Positions 39,727 through 48,178 are shown, counted from the stretch's first letter. The stretch: 51,361 bases of DNA from Streptomyces sp. WZ.A104 (GCF_002382885.1 NZ_NWVL01000059.1:1-51361); one strand, 5' to 3'. Program-made: numbers and translations. Notes: generated by a model from the sequence alone, not told the origin.

Positions 39727-40356
39727 TCACCGCTGGTCCCGCGGAGCTCGGCGGTGGTTGGCGTGCGAGGTGTCCTGGAGTGCGACTCTCAGCGAGGGTG
39801 CGAGGTGGCGGACGATTTCATCAGGCGTCATGGATGCCATGGGCTCCAGGCGCAGCAGGTAGCGCGCGGTCATCAGACCGGCCATCTGCGTGGTGAACGC
39901 CGCGGCGCGTCTACGTGGGTGGGACCCGCCCAGCCAGGCCGCGATGCGGTCGACGATCTCGCGTTCGAGCACTTCCTTGACGAGCTCGGCGAACATCTCG
40001 TCCTGGGCCGCGTTGCGCACCATGGCGAGCAGCGCCGGCCCGGACTGCGGGTCGTCCCACACGGAGAGCATGGCACGGAGGGCGCGTTGGGAGAGGGTCT
40101 TGGGGTCGCCTTCCAGGACTTGGGCGACAACCTCGGCCGGGTTGACGGCCAGGGCGAGCGCCGCGCCGAACAGGCCCTTCTTGGAACCGAAGAAGTAGCT
40201 GATCAGAGCAAGGTCCACGCCTGCCTCCGCGGCAATCGAGCGCAGCGTGACCGCATGGTAGCCCTCGGCCAGAAAGCGGCGGCGGGCCGTTTCGAGGATG
40301 ACGTCACGGGTGTTGGGGCTGCCGGGCCGACGTCCACGACGCGAGGTTTTATTCAT
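39727..40356 (-). CDS. TetR-family repressor
   Basis: This 209-aa protein has an N-terminal TetR helix-turn-helix (RDVILETARRRFLAEGYHAVTLRSIAAEAGVDLALISYFFGSKKGLF) and a helical ligand domain of the TetR_C_17-like kind (LLRLEPMASMTPDEIVRHLAPSLRVAL). It is divergent from an MFS exporter gene, the typical regulator/pump layout, with a 17-bp imperfect palindrome between them. The ATG at 40356 is chosen because the HTH leader (NKTSRRGRRPGSPNTR) starts there; no ribosome site is visible, so the message may be leaderless. Its 3' end lies close to the broken transposase. Confidence 0.9.
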   Translation of the reverse strand: MNKTSRRGRRPGSPNTRDVILETARRRFLAEGYHAVTLRSIAAEAGVDLALISYFFGSKKGLFGAALALAVNPAEVVAQVLEGDPKTLSQRALRAMLSVWDDPQSGPALLAMVRNAAQDEMFAELVKEVLEREIVDRIAAWLGGSHPRRRAAAFTTQMAGLMTARYLLRLEPMASMTPDEIVRHLAPSLRVALQDTSHANHRRAPRDQR

Positions 40357-40368
40357 CACAGTTGAAAT

Positions 40369-40385
40369 GCTAGCGGTGCGGTAGC
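40369..40385. promoter_or_regulatory. Candidate TetR operator
   Basis: GCTAGCGGTGCGGTAGC matches GCTAnCGnnnCGnTAGC, an imperfect palindrome centred in the 72-bp gap between the TetR and MFS starts. Confidence 0.45.
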
Positions 40386-40428
40386 GACTCTGACCGGGTT
40401 CCTGCAACCCACTGGAAGGCCCGGAGCC

Positions 40429-42009
40429 ATGCCCCCCGATCAAGCGTCCGCAGGCCGTCACCGCCTCGTCCTCGCGGTCACCTGTCTCGCGCTGGCCACC
40501 GTCGTGTCCGCGATGTCCTCGTTGAACGTGGCGCTGCCGTCCATAGCCCGCGAGACCCAGGCCACCCAGACCCAGCTCACCTGGATCATCGACTCCTACA
40601 GCCTGGTGTTCGCCGCGCTGCTGCTGCCCGCCGGTGCGCTCGGCGACCGCTTCGGGCGGCGCAACGCCCTACTCCTCGGTCTGGCGATCTTCGGCGGTGG
40701 CTCAGCCGCCGCGCTGCTCACCACCTCCCCGAACATGCTGATCGCGCTGAGAGCTCTGCTGGGCGTCGGTGCCGCGCTCGTCATGCCCGCCACGCTCTCG
40801 ACCATCACCACCACTTTCCCGCCCTCTCTGCGGGCCCGTGGCGTCAGCACCTGGGCCGCCGTCGCCGGTGCCAGCGCCGTGGTGGGACTACTGGCTTCCG
40901 GCTCGCTGCTGACGGTCTGGTCCTGGAGTTCGGTCTTCCTCCTGAACCTGCTGCTCGCCGCAGCCGCCCTGGCGGGCGTGGCACGGTACGTACCGGAGTC
41001 CGCCGAACCGGACCAGCCCGCGCTCGACCGCTTCGGGGCGCTGTTGGTGGCCGCAGGCCTCGGCGTGCTCGTCTACAGCGTCATCGAGGCCCCCGTGCAC
41101 GGCTGGAGCAGCGGGATCACCCTGGCCGGCATCACGCTGGGACTGATCGTCCTCACCGGCTTCGTGCTGTGGGAGCTGAAGCGGCGCCACCCGCTCCTGG
41201 ATCCCAGGCTGTTCCGCCATCCGCGCTTCACGGCCGGCGCACTCTCGATCACCTTTCAGTTCTTCGGGTTCTTCGGGTTCATCTTCGTCGTCATGCAGTA
41301 CCTCCAGTTCGTCAGGGGGGACAGCGCCCTGGTCGCCGCGCTGAGCGTGCTGCCCATGGCGGCGGCCATGGTGCCGCTGTCGCGCCTCAGCCCCCGCCTC
41401 ACCGCCCGCTTCGGTATCGGAGGTCCCTGGGTCACCGGACTGGTCCTGGTCTCGGTGGGCCTTGCGCTTCTTTCGCAACTGGACCGGGACAGCGGCTACG
41501 GACTGATCGCCGCCGCGCTGATGACGCTCGGATCCGGTATGGGGCTGGCGATGACACCGGCCACCACCGCGATCACCGATGCACTGCCGCCGGCCCTGCA
41601 GAACGTCGGCTCCGCGGTGAACGACCTCGCCCGCGAACTCGGCGGCGCTCTGGGCATCGCCGTCCTCGGCAGCGTCCTCACCTCCTCCTATCGCAGCAGC
41701 CTCCACCTGCCCGGCCTGCCAGAGAACCTGGAGGGAGCCGCGCGTTCATCGATCGCCGCAGCCGCCACGATCGGCGGGCCCGTACTCGACCAGGCCCGCA
41801 CCGCCTTCATGACCGGCATGGAGGACGCCCTGCTCGTCGGCACCGGCGCAGCACTCTTCGCAGCCCTCGCCATAGCGTTTCTGCTCGCATTCCCCCGCCG
41901 GGCCCCCAGAACCGTCCGGAAGGAAGCCACCGGAATCCCGGCCGGCACCCACAGCAACGACTCGGGCCCCCGGCCTTCGGAGAACCAGAAGGCGGCAGAG
42001 GGGCTCTGA
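40429..42009 (+). CDS. MFS drug exporter (DHA2, 14-helix type)
   Basis: This 526-aa EmrB/QacA-type proton antiporter has about 14 hydrophobic helices. Motif A-like GALGDRFGRRNALLLG lies after the second helix, followed by LRALLGVGAALVMPATLSTI (motif C/antiporter region), and ITDALPPALQNVGSAVNDLARELGGALGIAVLGSVL near the end, typical of the family. Substrate unknown; antiseptics, antibiotics or a natural product are usual. The start ATG has GGAAGG with 8-nt spacing. Likely repressed by the divergent TetR protein. Confidence 0.93.
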   Translation: MPPDQASAGRHRLVLAVTCLALATVVSAMSSLNVALPSIARETQATQTQLTWIIDSYSLVFAALLLPAGALGDRFGRRNALLLGLAIFGGGSAAALLTTSPNMLIALRALLGVGAALVMPATLSTITTTFPPSLRARGVSTWAAVAGASAVVGLLASGSLLTVWSWSSVFLLNLLLAAAALAGVARYVPESAEPDQPALDRFGALLVAAGLGVLVYSVIEAPVHGWSSGITLAGITLGLIVLTGFVLWELKRRHPLLDPRLFRHPRFTAGALSITFQFFGFFGFIFVVMQYLQFVRGDSALVAALSVLPMAAAMVPLSRLSPRLTARFGIGGPWVTGLVLVSVGLALLSQLDRDSGYGLIAAALMTLGSGMGLAMTPATTAITDALPPALQNVGSAVNDLARELGGALGIAVLGSVLTSSYRSSLHLPGLPENLEGAARSSIAAAATIGGPVLDQARTAFMTGMEDALLVGTGAALFAALAIAFLLAFPRRAPRTVRKEATGIPAGTHSNDSGPRPSENQKAAEGL

Positions 42010-42010
42010 C

Positions 42011-42380
42011 CCAGGCCAGGTGGTCAGCGTTCTCGGCAGCGACTTCCTCGCCGCCGAGAACGCGACCGGCGCCCAGGTGCCGGGCAAGCTCGCATGCACG
42101 GGTTCATCAGCACGGACGCCGACATCGTCACGGACTTGACTTCAGCCGCTGCACCGAACAACGGTGGACGTGGGACATCCCCTACATCCAGCCCTCGGCC
42201 GGAGGTAGCTACTGGGTGTCAGGTCCTCTTCGTTCGCAGACCGTGGGGCCTGCGGAGACGGTCGGGGAAGCCGTCGCCATGGTTTTGGAGCGCCTTCCCG
42301 TCGGCTGCGGGCCGGCCTTCCTCGGCACTCCGGAGGAACTCGCTGCCCACGAGGCGATGCAAGCGCAGCTCAACGGTTGA
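42011..42380 (+). pseudogene. Gene fragments after the MFS gene
   Basis: Two coding-like pieces in different frames. From 42011 a segment reads PGQVVSVLGSDFLAAENATG then loses coding look. From 42138 to the stop at 42380 a second piece reads WDIPYIQPSAGGSYWVSG, ETVGEAVAMVLERLPVGCGPAFLGT and EELAAHEAMQA, which resembles the C-terminal end of a DUF6193-type protein. Neither piece has its own start and ribosome site. Third-position GC is lower than in the core genes. I read it as debris of one or two transferred genes; family names are tentative. Confidence 0.5.
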
Positions 42381-42389
42381 ATGACAAGC

Positions 42390-42800
42390 TCAGGGGAGTA
42401 CCGTCAACGCGGACACATGCCTGGGCTTGACTACCGTGAAGTGGCGCCGGTCGAGTGTCGCGACCCGCCCCACTCCATGACGCTCGGCCCCGGCGATCAC
42501 CGACGCGTCGACCGCTCCGAGGGGAAAGTCCGCGTACTGGAGGACCAGCTCGCTCATGCGCGCCAGGTCGGCAGCGGCCAGGTGCACCAGTTCAAAGGTG
42601 CCGCGTCGGACCTCCTCCAGAAACGCTGCCTCCACCTTGGGTCAGCGCTCCAAGAGCCAGCAGACCTCGGTGAGGACGGGGCTGGGGAGGAGTCGGCGGC
42701 CGGTGAGGGCGGCCAGGAACCTGCCGCATTCGGCATGACGCCGGTCCCCCGCGTTCAGAGCCGCAGCCAGTGGGCCGGTGTCGAGTACCGTGCTGATCAC
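42390..42800 (-). pseudogene. VapC-type PIN toxin with premature TGA
   Basis: From the GTG at 42800 the frame reads VISTVLDTGPLAAALNAGDRRH, LLPSPVLTEVCWLLER and then meets TGA at 42642-42644 (codon 53), where the family has Trp (ERWPKVEAAF). It continues in the same frame to the normal end at 42390 (ADFPLGAVDASVIAGAERHG; LDRRHF). All acidic PIN residues remain. A single G-to-A change (TGG to TGA) explains the break. The start overlaps the end of the antitoxin frame (GTGA). An alternative is translation of only the C-terminal piece from an internal ATG, which would lack the first active-site Asp. Confidence 0.85.
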
Positions 42801-43078
42801 TTGGCGTTCCCGAAGCGCCGTTCCATGCGCTCGCGAAGGTAGTCGTCGTGCCGCTCCGCAAGGTCCGCCGGGCCCTGGATGCTGCCGATCAGAGCGATCA
42901 GCCCCTCCGGGACACTCTCCTCGGGCCCCTCGCCGGAAGACCGCTCCGGGGAGAGGGCATCGGCCACCTGGGCCAGTTCCTCGTCCTAAGTCACCAGCAG
43001 CCGCAGGCGACGCATCTGGCGGGGCGAGAGCCGGTCCACCAGATGGTGCATGTCTTCGTAGTCGCGTGCAGCGGTCAC
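42797..43078 (-). pseudogene. VapB-type antitoxin with premature TAG
   Basis: From the GTG at 43078 the frame reads ARDYEDMHHLVDRLSPRQMRRLRLLVT and meets TAG at 42986-42988 (codon 31), most simply a former CAG or GAG. It then continues DEELAQVADALSPERSSGE to LAERHDDYLRERMERRFGNAK, ending with the 4-bp overlap to the toxin frame. This is the antitoxin partner of the broken toxin downstream. Each gene of the pair is interrupted by exactly one stop codon and is otherwise intact. Confidence 0.8.
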
Positions 43079-43128
43079 TCCAGCAGTGTAGATCCGCGCA
43101 ACCCCGCGCGAACAGGACAGCGCCGCCT

Positions 43129-44124
43129 TCATGCGCTCAGCCCCCACGGCTCGTCGGCGCCCCCACGGGCCTCGGCGCACTGCCGGCACAGGCCCGGCAC
43201 CGGTGACCGGAAACCCCGGTCGCAGCCGTCGCAGTTCACCAGGGGCACGATCGGCGCGGCGACGGGCAGGGGCGGCGGGAGGAGCGCGGTCAGCCGGTGG
43301 CGCAGCAGCTTCGCCGGGTACCTGAGCGGTACGGGCGGATCGTCGGTGAGCGCCTTCCGTACCGCGTCGGGCCGCATCCCCCGCTCCAGCCAGGCTGCGA
43401 CACCGGGAACGAGCCGCCGGACATCCTCCTCGGAGAGGACGAACAGCGGCGCGGTACGCCGGAGCCCGGCGAGCAGGTCGGCCGCCGCCGCGTTCAAGGC
43501 CTCGGTGGGGCGGCACGGACCGGGCAGCGGCGGCCGCTGCTGCCGGGGCGCGGTGGGCGGCGGCACGAGCCGGGGCACGGGAGCGGGAACGCGTTCCTCC
43601 GGTACGGGCGCGGGCTCCAGCGTACGTACGGTTTCGGGCAACGGCTCACGCACGGGCGTAGGCAACGGCTCACGTACGGGCGTGGGCACCGGCTCACGCG
43701 CCGGTACGGCTTCGGGCTCCGGCTCCCGCGCCGGCGCGGGCAGCGGCGGGGACGGGGGCGGGGCCCCCGCTGCCCGGTCCGCCGCGTCCGGGTGGTTGTA
43801 GAACACCGTGCGTGTGGCCAGCTTGCCGCCCTTGACGCGTTCCAGGACGCGGCTGAGGAATCCGTGCTGCTCCAGCTCGCGCAGCGCGGCGGCGATGCGG
43901 GTCTCGCTCTCCGGGAAGTCCGCGGCGAGCGCTTTGATGCCGACCCGCCACCCGTCCGGCAGCGACTGGATGTGCGTGCCGAGGCCGATCGCCAGCAGGG
44001 ACAGGCCCCGGTGCTGGGAGAGCCGGTTGGAGACGATCGTGTAACCGTCGGTCAGGCGGATGTTGAAGTGGACGACGCCGAAGTACGGGGCGCGCGAGGG
44101 CGCGCTAATCTGCTGGGTACCCAT
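43129..44124 (-). CDS. Helix-turn-helix protein with Pro-rich linker and C-terminal zinc ribbon
   Basis: This 331-aa protein has an N-terminal winged-helix-like domain (YFGVVHFNIRLTDGYTIVSNRLSQHRGLSLLAIGLGTHIQ; ESETRIAAALRELEQHGFLSRV). A linker of repeated REPVPTPVREPLPTPVREPLPE units (about 125-200) leads to a helical domain (LNAAAADLLAGLRR; GVAAWLERGMRPDAVRKAL) and a zinc-ribbon-like CDGCDRGFRSPVPGLCRQC. It resembles Streptomyces HTH proteins of unknown role, possibly DNA-binding regulators of mobile origin. The ATG at 44124 is chosen as the start of family-like sequence (GTQQISAPSR), with a weak AGGA upstream. Confidence 0.82.
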   Translation of the reverse strand: MGTQQISAPSRAPYFGVVHFNIRLTDGYTIVSNRLSQHRGLSLLAIGLGTHIQSLPDGWRVGIKALAADFPESETRIAAALRELEQHGFLSRVLERVKGGKLATRTVFYNHPDAADRAAGAPPPSPPLPAPAREPEPEAVPAREPVPTPVREPLPTPVREPLPETVRTLEPAPVPEERVPAPVPRLVPPPTAPRQQRPPLPGPCRPTEALNAAAADLLAGLRRTAPLFVLSEEDVRRLVPGVAAWLERGMRPDAVRKALTDDPPVPLRYPAKLLRHRLTALLPPPLPVAAPIVPLVNCDGCDRGFRSPVPGLCRQCAEARGGADEPWGLSA

Positions 44125-44451
44125 CGGGAAGGTCCTGCTTCCTCGGTGGTCAGGCCTTCGGTCGGGATGCCAGTCCCGGCCGGGGGCCGTCTCATGTCTG
44201 GTGGTGGTCAGCGTGAGCATATGCCCGCCAACAGGGCGAAAATCCAGCCCGGTTGGCACACTTCACCCGTGTGAGTGAGACGCCTCGCACGTACTGACGC
44301 GGGCCCGCACAGGGTTGGGTCGGGTTATTTCTCCCGTACTCAAAGACGGGTACTTAAAAGCTTTTACGTCGTGGGCCACCGGGACGCGGTCCACCGCGAC
44401 CCGGTCACTCCCGCCCCGGCACCCCCACCCCGCCCCACCGGGTCGCGGCTG
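44125..44451. other. 327-bp intergenic region with AT-rich palindrome
   Basis: No gene is seen. A perfect 12-bp palindrome TAAAAGCTTTTA (44355-44366) and an inverted repeat CCCGT / ACGGG (44333-44337, 44346-44350) lie close together in a region with TTATTT and TACTTAAAAG, strikingly AT-rich for this genome. It probably carries the promoter of the HTH gene. Confidence 0.6.
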
Positions 44452-44871
44452 TCACGATCCGGTGAGCGCCACCTCCGCCCAGACCGTCTTGCGCGGAAAC
44501 GGCCCGTGCTCAGTACCCCACCGCACCGACAGCGCCTCCACGAGCAACAGCCCGCGCCCGCCCTCGGAATCGCCGGACGGCTCCCGCTTCACCGGGTCCC
44601 GGTCACCCCGGGTGTCGGCGACCTCGATCCGCAGCACGTCGTCGTACACGCTCAGCAGGATGCGGAAGTCCCGCCCCGGGACGTACCCGTGCAGCGCCGC
44701 GTTGGTCGCCAGCTCCCCGATGACGAGGCTCGCGTCCTCCAGCGGCAGCCCCCAGGACCGCAGTTGCTCGGTCGCCAGCAGACGGGCGAGCCGGGCGCCC
44801 CGGCGGGTGGCGGAGAGCTGGACGGCGAACTGTCCGGTGCGCGCCCTCGGTTGGGTGATTTCTTGGTTCAT
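44452..44871 (-). CDS. ATP-binding anti-sigma-factor-like protein (HATPase_c)
   Basis: This 139-aa GHKL-fold protein is of the RsbW/SpoIIAB kind common in Streptomyces: ARLARLLATEQLRSWGL, the N-box VIGELATNAALHGYVPGRDF, the G1 box VADTRGDRDP, and the G2-like GGRGLLLVEALSVRWG. It likely binds ATP and partners with a sigma or anti-sigma antagonist. It is divergent from an XRE-DUF397 pair; this trio recurs many times in Streptomyces genomes (WhiJ-type loci) and tends to regulate development. Confidence 0.9.
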   Translation of the reverse strand: MNQEITQPRARTGQFAVQLSATRRGARLARLLATEQLRSWGLPLEDASLVIGELATNAALHGYVPGRDFRILLSVYDDVLRIEVADTRGDRDPVKREPSGDSEGGRGLLLVEALSVRWGTEHGPFPRKTVWAEVALTGS

Positions 44872-45009
44872 GTCACTCAGCGTGTCCGCACGTATCTACC
44901 CTGAGAAGTATTGGCACGGGTACGGACTGTCACTGTCCCTGGTGTGTACAGCCCTGTCCCGTTCGTACGGTGTCCGCGCACGGGCACACGGCTGGAAGCG
45001 GGTCGGCAG

Positions 45010-45852
45010 ATGGCTGACGGAAACGAAGAGGACCAGGAGTTCGGCCTGGAGGACGACTCGGGCGCGGTCATCGCGGCGGTCGGCCGGCAGGTCAAGCTCT
45101 GGCGCGAGGCCGCCGGCCTGCGCGCCGCCGAACTGGGCACGGCCATCGGGTACAGCGAGAACCTCGTCTTCAAGGTCGAGGGCGGGCGGCGCATCCCGAA
45201 GCCGGAGTTCCTGGACCGGACGGACGACGTCGTGGGCGCGGGCGGCAAGATCGCGGCGATGAAGAAGGACGTGGAGGAGGCCCGGTATCCGAGGAAGGTC
45301 CGCGACCTGACGAAGCTGGAGGCGGAGGCGGTCGAGCTCGGCTCGTACGCGAACGGCGTGATCGACGGGCTGCTTCAGACCGAGGAGTACGCACGTGCGC
45401 TGTACAGGCAGCGGCGGCCCGCGTACAGCGAGGACGACATCGAGCGCCTGGTGGCCGCGCGCATGGCCCGGCAGGTGGTCTTCGACCGTAGGCCCGCGCC
45501 CCTGCTCACCTTCGTCCAGGAGGAGTCGACGCTCCGGAGGCAGACCGGGGGCAGAACGGTCCTGCGACGCCAGCTCGAACGCCTGCTTGACCTGAGCCAG
45601 TTGCGGCATGTCGAGATCCAAGTCATGCCTATGGAGGCGGAGGAGCATGCGGGTCTCGGCGGCTCGCACCGCATCCTTAAGCTGAAGGACGGAAAGACCG
45701 TCGGGCTCAACGAGGTTCAGCTCATCAGCGGGCTGATCTCCGATCCGAGGCAGGTGCAGATCCTGGAGATGCGCTACAACCTGATCCGGTCGCAGGCCCT
45801 CACGCCCCGGCTGTCGCGGGAATTCATCGAGAAACTGCTGGGAGAGACATGA
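45010..45852 (+). CDS. XRE-family regulator with DUF5753-type C-terminal domain
   Basis: This 280-aa WhiJ-like protein has an N-terminal helix-turn-helix (GRQVKLWREAAGLRAAELGTAIGYSENLVFKVEGGRRIP) and a C-terminal domain with LGSYANGVIDGLLQTEEYARAL, ARMARQVVFDRRPAPLLTFVQEESTLRR and VEIQVMPMEAEEHAGLGGS, typical of DUF5753. It forms a coupled operon with the DUF397 gene (ATGA overlap). The ATG at 45010 is preferred; a longer frame upstream is unconserved. Confidence 0.92.
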   Translation: MADGNEEDQEFGLEDDSGAVIAAVGRQVKLWREAAGLRAAELGTAIGYSENLVFKVEGGRRIPKPEFLDRTDDVVGAGGKIAAMKKDVEEARYPRKVRDLTKLEAEAVELGSYANGVIDGLLQTEEYARALYRQRRPAYSEDDIERLVAARMARQVVFDRRPAPLLTFVQEESTLRRQTGGRTVLRRQLERLLDLSQLRHVEIQVMPMEAEEHAGLGGSHRILKLKDGKTVGLNEVQLISGLISDPRQVQILEMRYNLIRSQALTPRLSREFIEKLLGET

Positions 45853-46040
45853 GAGCCACCGAGCTGAACTGGTTCAAGAGCAGCTACAGCACCAACGACG
45901 GCCCCTCCTGCGTCGAGGTCGCCACCGCGCCCACCACCATCCACGTACGCGACTCCAAGCAGCTCCCCACCGACGGGCCCCACCTCGGCTTCGGACCGGC
46001 TGCCTGGAACGACTTCATCGCCTACGCGTCGGAGTCCTGA
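45849..46040 (+). CDS. DUF397 protein
   Basis: This 63-aa protein has the pattern LNWFKSSYSTNDGPSCVEVA, then VHVRDSKQ-type (IHVRDSKQLPTDGPHLGF) and WNDFIAY, diagnostic for DUF397. It is the small partner of the WhiJ-like regulator upstream and is thought to counteract it. The start overlaps the upstream stop, so translation is coupled. Confidence 0.93.
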   Translation: MRATELNWFKSSYSTNDGPSCVEVATAPTTIHVRDSKQLPTDGPHLGFGPAAWNDFIAYASES

Positions 46041-46042
46041 CC

Positions 46043-46429
46043 ATGCCCGTACACGTCAAAGACTTCGACCACCTCGTCCTCAATGTCGGGGACGTGGAGC
46101 GGGCCATCGCGTTCTACTGCGGACCGCTCGGCCTGGAGCCCGTACGGGTCGATGAGTGGCGGGCGGGCAAGGTGCCGTTCCCCTCGGTCCGGGTCAGCCC
46201 GACCACGATCATCGACCTGATCGACCGTCCGCGCGGCGAGTCGAACGTGGACCACATCTGCCTCGTCGTCGACCCGCTCGACTGGCAGGAGGTCATCGAC
46301 TCCGGGGTGTTCACGGTGAAGGAGGGCCCGGTCCCCCGCTTCGGGGCCCGGGGCTCGGCCACCTCGGTCTACGTGCTCGACCCGGACGGCAACACGGTCG
46401 AACTGCGCTGGTATCCGCAGGACGCGTAG
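46043..46429 (+). CDS. VOC-family (glyoxalase-like) protein
   Basis: This 128-aa protein starts DFDHLVLNVGDVERAIAFYCGPLGLEPVRV and ends SATSVYVLDPDGNTVELRWYP, the two halves of a single-subunit vicinal-oxygen-chelate fold. Metal ligands are H10, H71 in VDHICLVV and the late glutamate in TVELRW. Substrate unknown; dioxygenase, glyoxalase or resistance functions all occur. It begins 2 bp after the DUF397 stop, so it is likely the last gene of that operon, before a strong terminator. Confidence 0.88.
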   Translation: MPVHVKDFDHLVLNVGDVERAIAFYCGPLGLEPVRVDEWRAGKVPFPSVRVSPTTIIDLIDRPRGESNVDHICLVVDPLDWQEVIDSGVFTVKEGPVPRFGARGSATSVYVLDPDGNTVELRWYPQDA

Positions 46430-46459
46430 GGCGGGCGGACCCGCGCACGGAACCGGCGG

Positions 46460-46499
46460 ACGGGCGGTGGAGCGTCTCTCGGGACGCTCCACCGCCCGT
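46460..46499 (+). terminator. Strong hairpin terminator
   Basis: Perfect 17-nt arms (46460-46476, 46483-46499) around a TCTCGG loop, 31 bp after the VOC gene. Confidence 0.92.
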
Positions 46500-46583
46500 G
46501 AACCGTTCCGCCCGTGAACCTTTCCGGCCACTGCGGACAACAGGGGTGACAGCCACACCGACCGACACACCCCTGGAGGCGCA

Positions 46584-47195
46584 GTGACCGGACCACCTCC
46601 GGCCCGCCCAGGCACCGAACGCGACGACGCCGTCGTCATCACGCAGTCTCTCGACGAGCCCGAGCTGTTCGCCGGGCTGTACGACCGGCACGCCCCGGAC
46701 ATCCACCGCTACGCCGCCCGCCGCCTCGGAGAGGGCGCAGCGGACGACATCACGGCGGAGACGTTCCTGATCGCGTTCCGCACCCGGGACCGCTACGACA
46801 CGTCCCACCGGCTGGCCAGGCCCTGGCTGTACGGCATCGCGGCCAACCTGATCGGCAAGCACCGCCGCAGCGAGGTCCGCGCGCTGAAGGCGCTGGCCCG
46901 GACGGGCCACGACCCGGTGGCCGCGTCCTGGAGCGACCGCTCCGACGACCGGATCGCCGTCCAGGCCCCCCTCGCGGGCGCGCTGGCCGCGCTCTCGCCC
47001 GGCGACCGGCACGTCCTGCTGCTCGTCGCCTGGGCGGACCTCGGCTACCAGGAGGTGGCCGACGCACTGCGGATACCGCTGGGCACGGTCAGATCCCGAC
47101 TGAACCGGGCCCGCCGCAAGGTGCGCGAGGCCCTGAGCACCGATCCCACGTTCGTCTCGGCCGAACAGGAGCTGACGCCATCATGGACGAAATGA
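46584..47195 (+). CDS. ECF-like RNA polymerase sigma factor
   Basis: This 203-aa sigma-70 family protein has region 2 (LYDRHAPDIHRYAARRLGEGAADDITAETFLIAF...RPWLYGIAANLIGKHRR) and region 4 (LSPGDRHVLLLVAWADLGYQEVADALRIPLGTVRSRLNRARRK). The GTG at 46584 follows GGAGG. Its 3' end overlaps the next gene by 13 bp, which encodes a membrane protein of the kind usually paired with such sigma factors in Streptomyces, pointing to a sigma/anti-sigma pair. Confidence 0.9.
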   Translation: MTGPPPARPGTERDDAVVITQSLDEPELFAGLYDRHAPDIHRYAARRLGEGAADDITAETFLIAFRTRDRYDTSHRLARPWLYGIAANLIGKHRRSEVRALKALARTGHDPVAASWSDRSDDRIAVQAPLAGALAALSPGDRHVLLLVAWADLGYQEVADALRIPLGTVRSRLNRARRKVREALSTDPTFVSAEQELTPSWTK

Positions 47196-48178
47196 CCCAG
47201 CTGCGGGAGCTGCGCGCCGATGCCCCCGTACCCGACCGTGCAGCCCTCGCCCCGGGCCGCGAGCGGCTCACCGGCACCATCGCGGGCAGGGGCCGCCGCA
47301 CCTTCCGGGCGCGGGCCGACTGGCGGATCGCCTCGCTCGGCGCGGTGGTGGCGATCACCGCGGCGGCGCTCTTCGTCACCCAGGTCGTCGACACCTCGGA
47401 CCCCCGGCAGTCGGGACCGGCGACCGTGACGGGCGACCTCGACCTGTCCAGCCCGTCCGCCGCCCTGGGCCGGGCTGCGGACTTCCTGGACCGGCAGGAG
47501 GTGCCTCCGGAGCCCCGGTCGGACCAGTGGATCTACCTCCGGGAGGAGAATCCCGAGCAGGCGGAGCAGTGGGCGGAGCTGCCCGCCGAGATCCGGGAGG
47601 ACATGCAGTGGTCCTACAGCCCGGACTCCTGGGTCCCGTACGACGACAAAGCCGCGGAGAACGACGAGTCCGACACCGACTACCGGACCGCCCGCGAGTC
47701 CTACCGCATCGCCGCTGACCTGCCGGAGGACCCCGAGGCGCTGCTCGCGAAACTGCGGAAGGTGTTCCCCACCGGCAGCGGCCCCGACGGCCCGCCCGAG
47801 GCCAAGGACGAGCACAGCTTCCGCGCCCTGTCGGTCCTGCTGGGGTCGTACCCGCTCCCGCCCGACGCGATGGCCAGGATCTACCGGGCGATGGCCACGG
47901 TCGGCGGCGTAGAGGTGACCGACCACCTGATCAGGGACGCCTCCGGCCGCCAGGTCATCGCCGTGACCCGCGACTACGACCAGGGGGACACCCGGCGCGA
48001 GATCCTCATCGACCCGGTGGACTACAGCTACGCGGGAGAACGCGACGTCGTCACCAGGACACACGAGGTCTCCCGACCCGACGGCATCGAGCCCACGGTC
48101 CACGAACGCGGCGACATCCTGATCAACGTCGCGAGGACCAGAGCGGCCGTCGTCGACGCCAAGGGCCAGAAGCCCTGA
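47183..48178 (+). CDS. CU044_5270-like membrane protein paired with the sigma factor
   Basis: This 331-aa protein has a cytoplasmic N-terminus (ELRADAPVPDRAALAPGRERL), one membrane helix at about 50-68 (IASLGAVVAITAAALFVTQ), and an acidic extracytoplasmic domain (QWIYLREENPEQAEQW; ALSVLLGSYPLPPDAMARIYRAMA). This matches the CU044_5270 family, found beside sigma factors and proposed to act as anti-sigma or partner. No zinc-binding HxxxCxxC motif is present. Translation is coupled by the 13-bp overlap with the sigma gene. Confidence 0.85.
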   Translation: MDEMTQLRELRADAPVPDRAALAPGRERLTGTIAGRGRRTFRARADWRIASLGAVVAITAAALFVTQVVDTSDPRQSGPATVTGDLDLSSPSAALGRAADFLDRQEVPPEPRSDQWIYLREENPEQAEQWAELPAEIREDMQWSYSPDSWVPYDDKAAENDESDTDYRTARESYRIAADLPEDPEALLAKLRKVFPTGSGPDGPPEAKDEHSFRALSVLLGSYPLPPDAMARIYRAMATVGGVEVTDHLIRDASGRQVIAVTRDYDQGDTRREILIDPVDYSYAGERDVVTRTHEVSRPDGIEPTVHERGDILINVARTRAAVVDAKGQKP

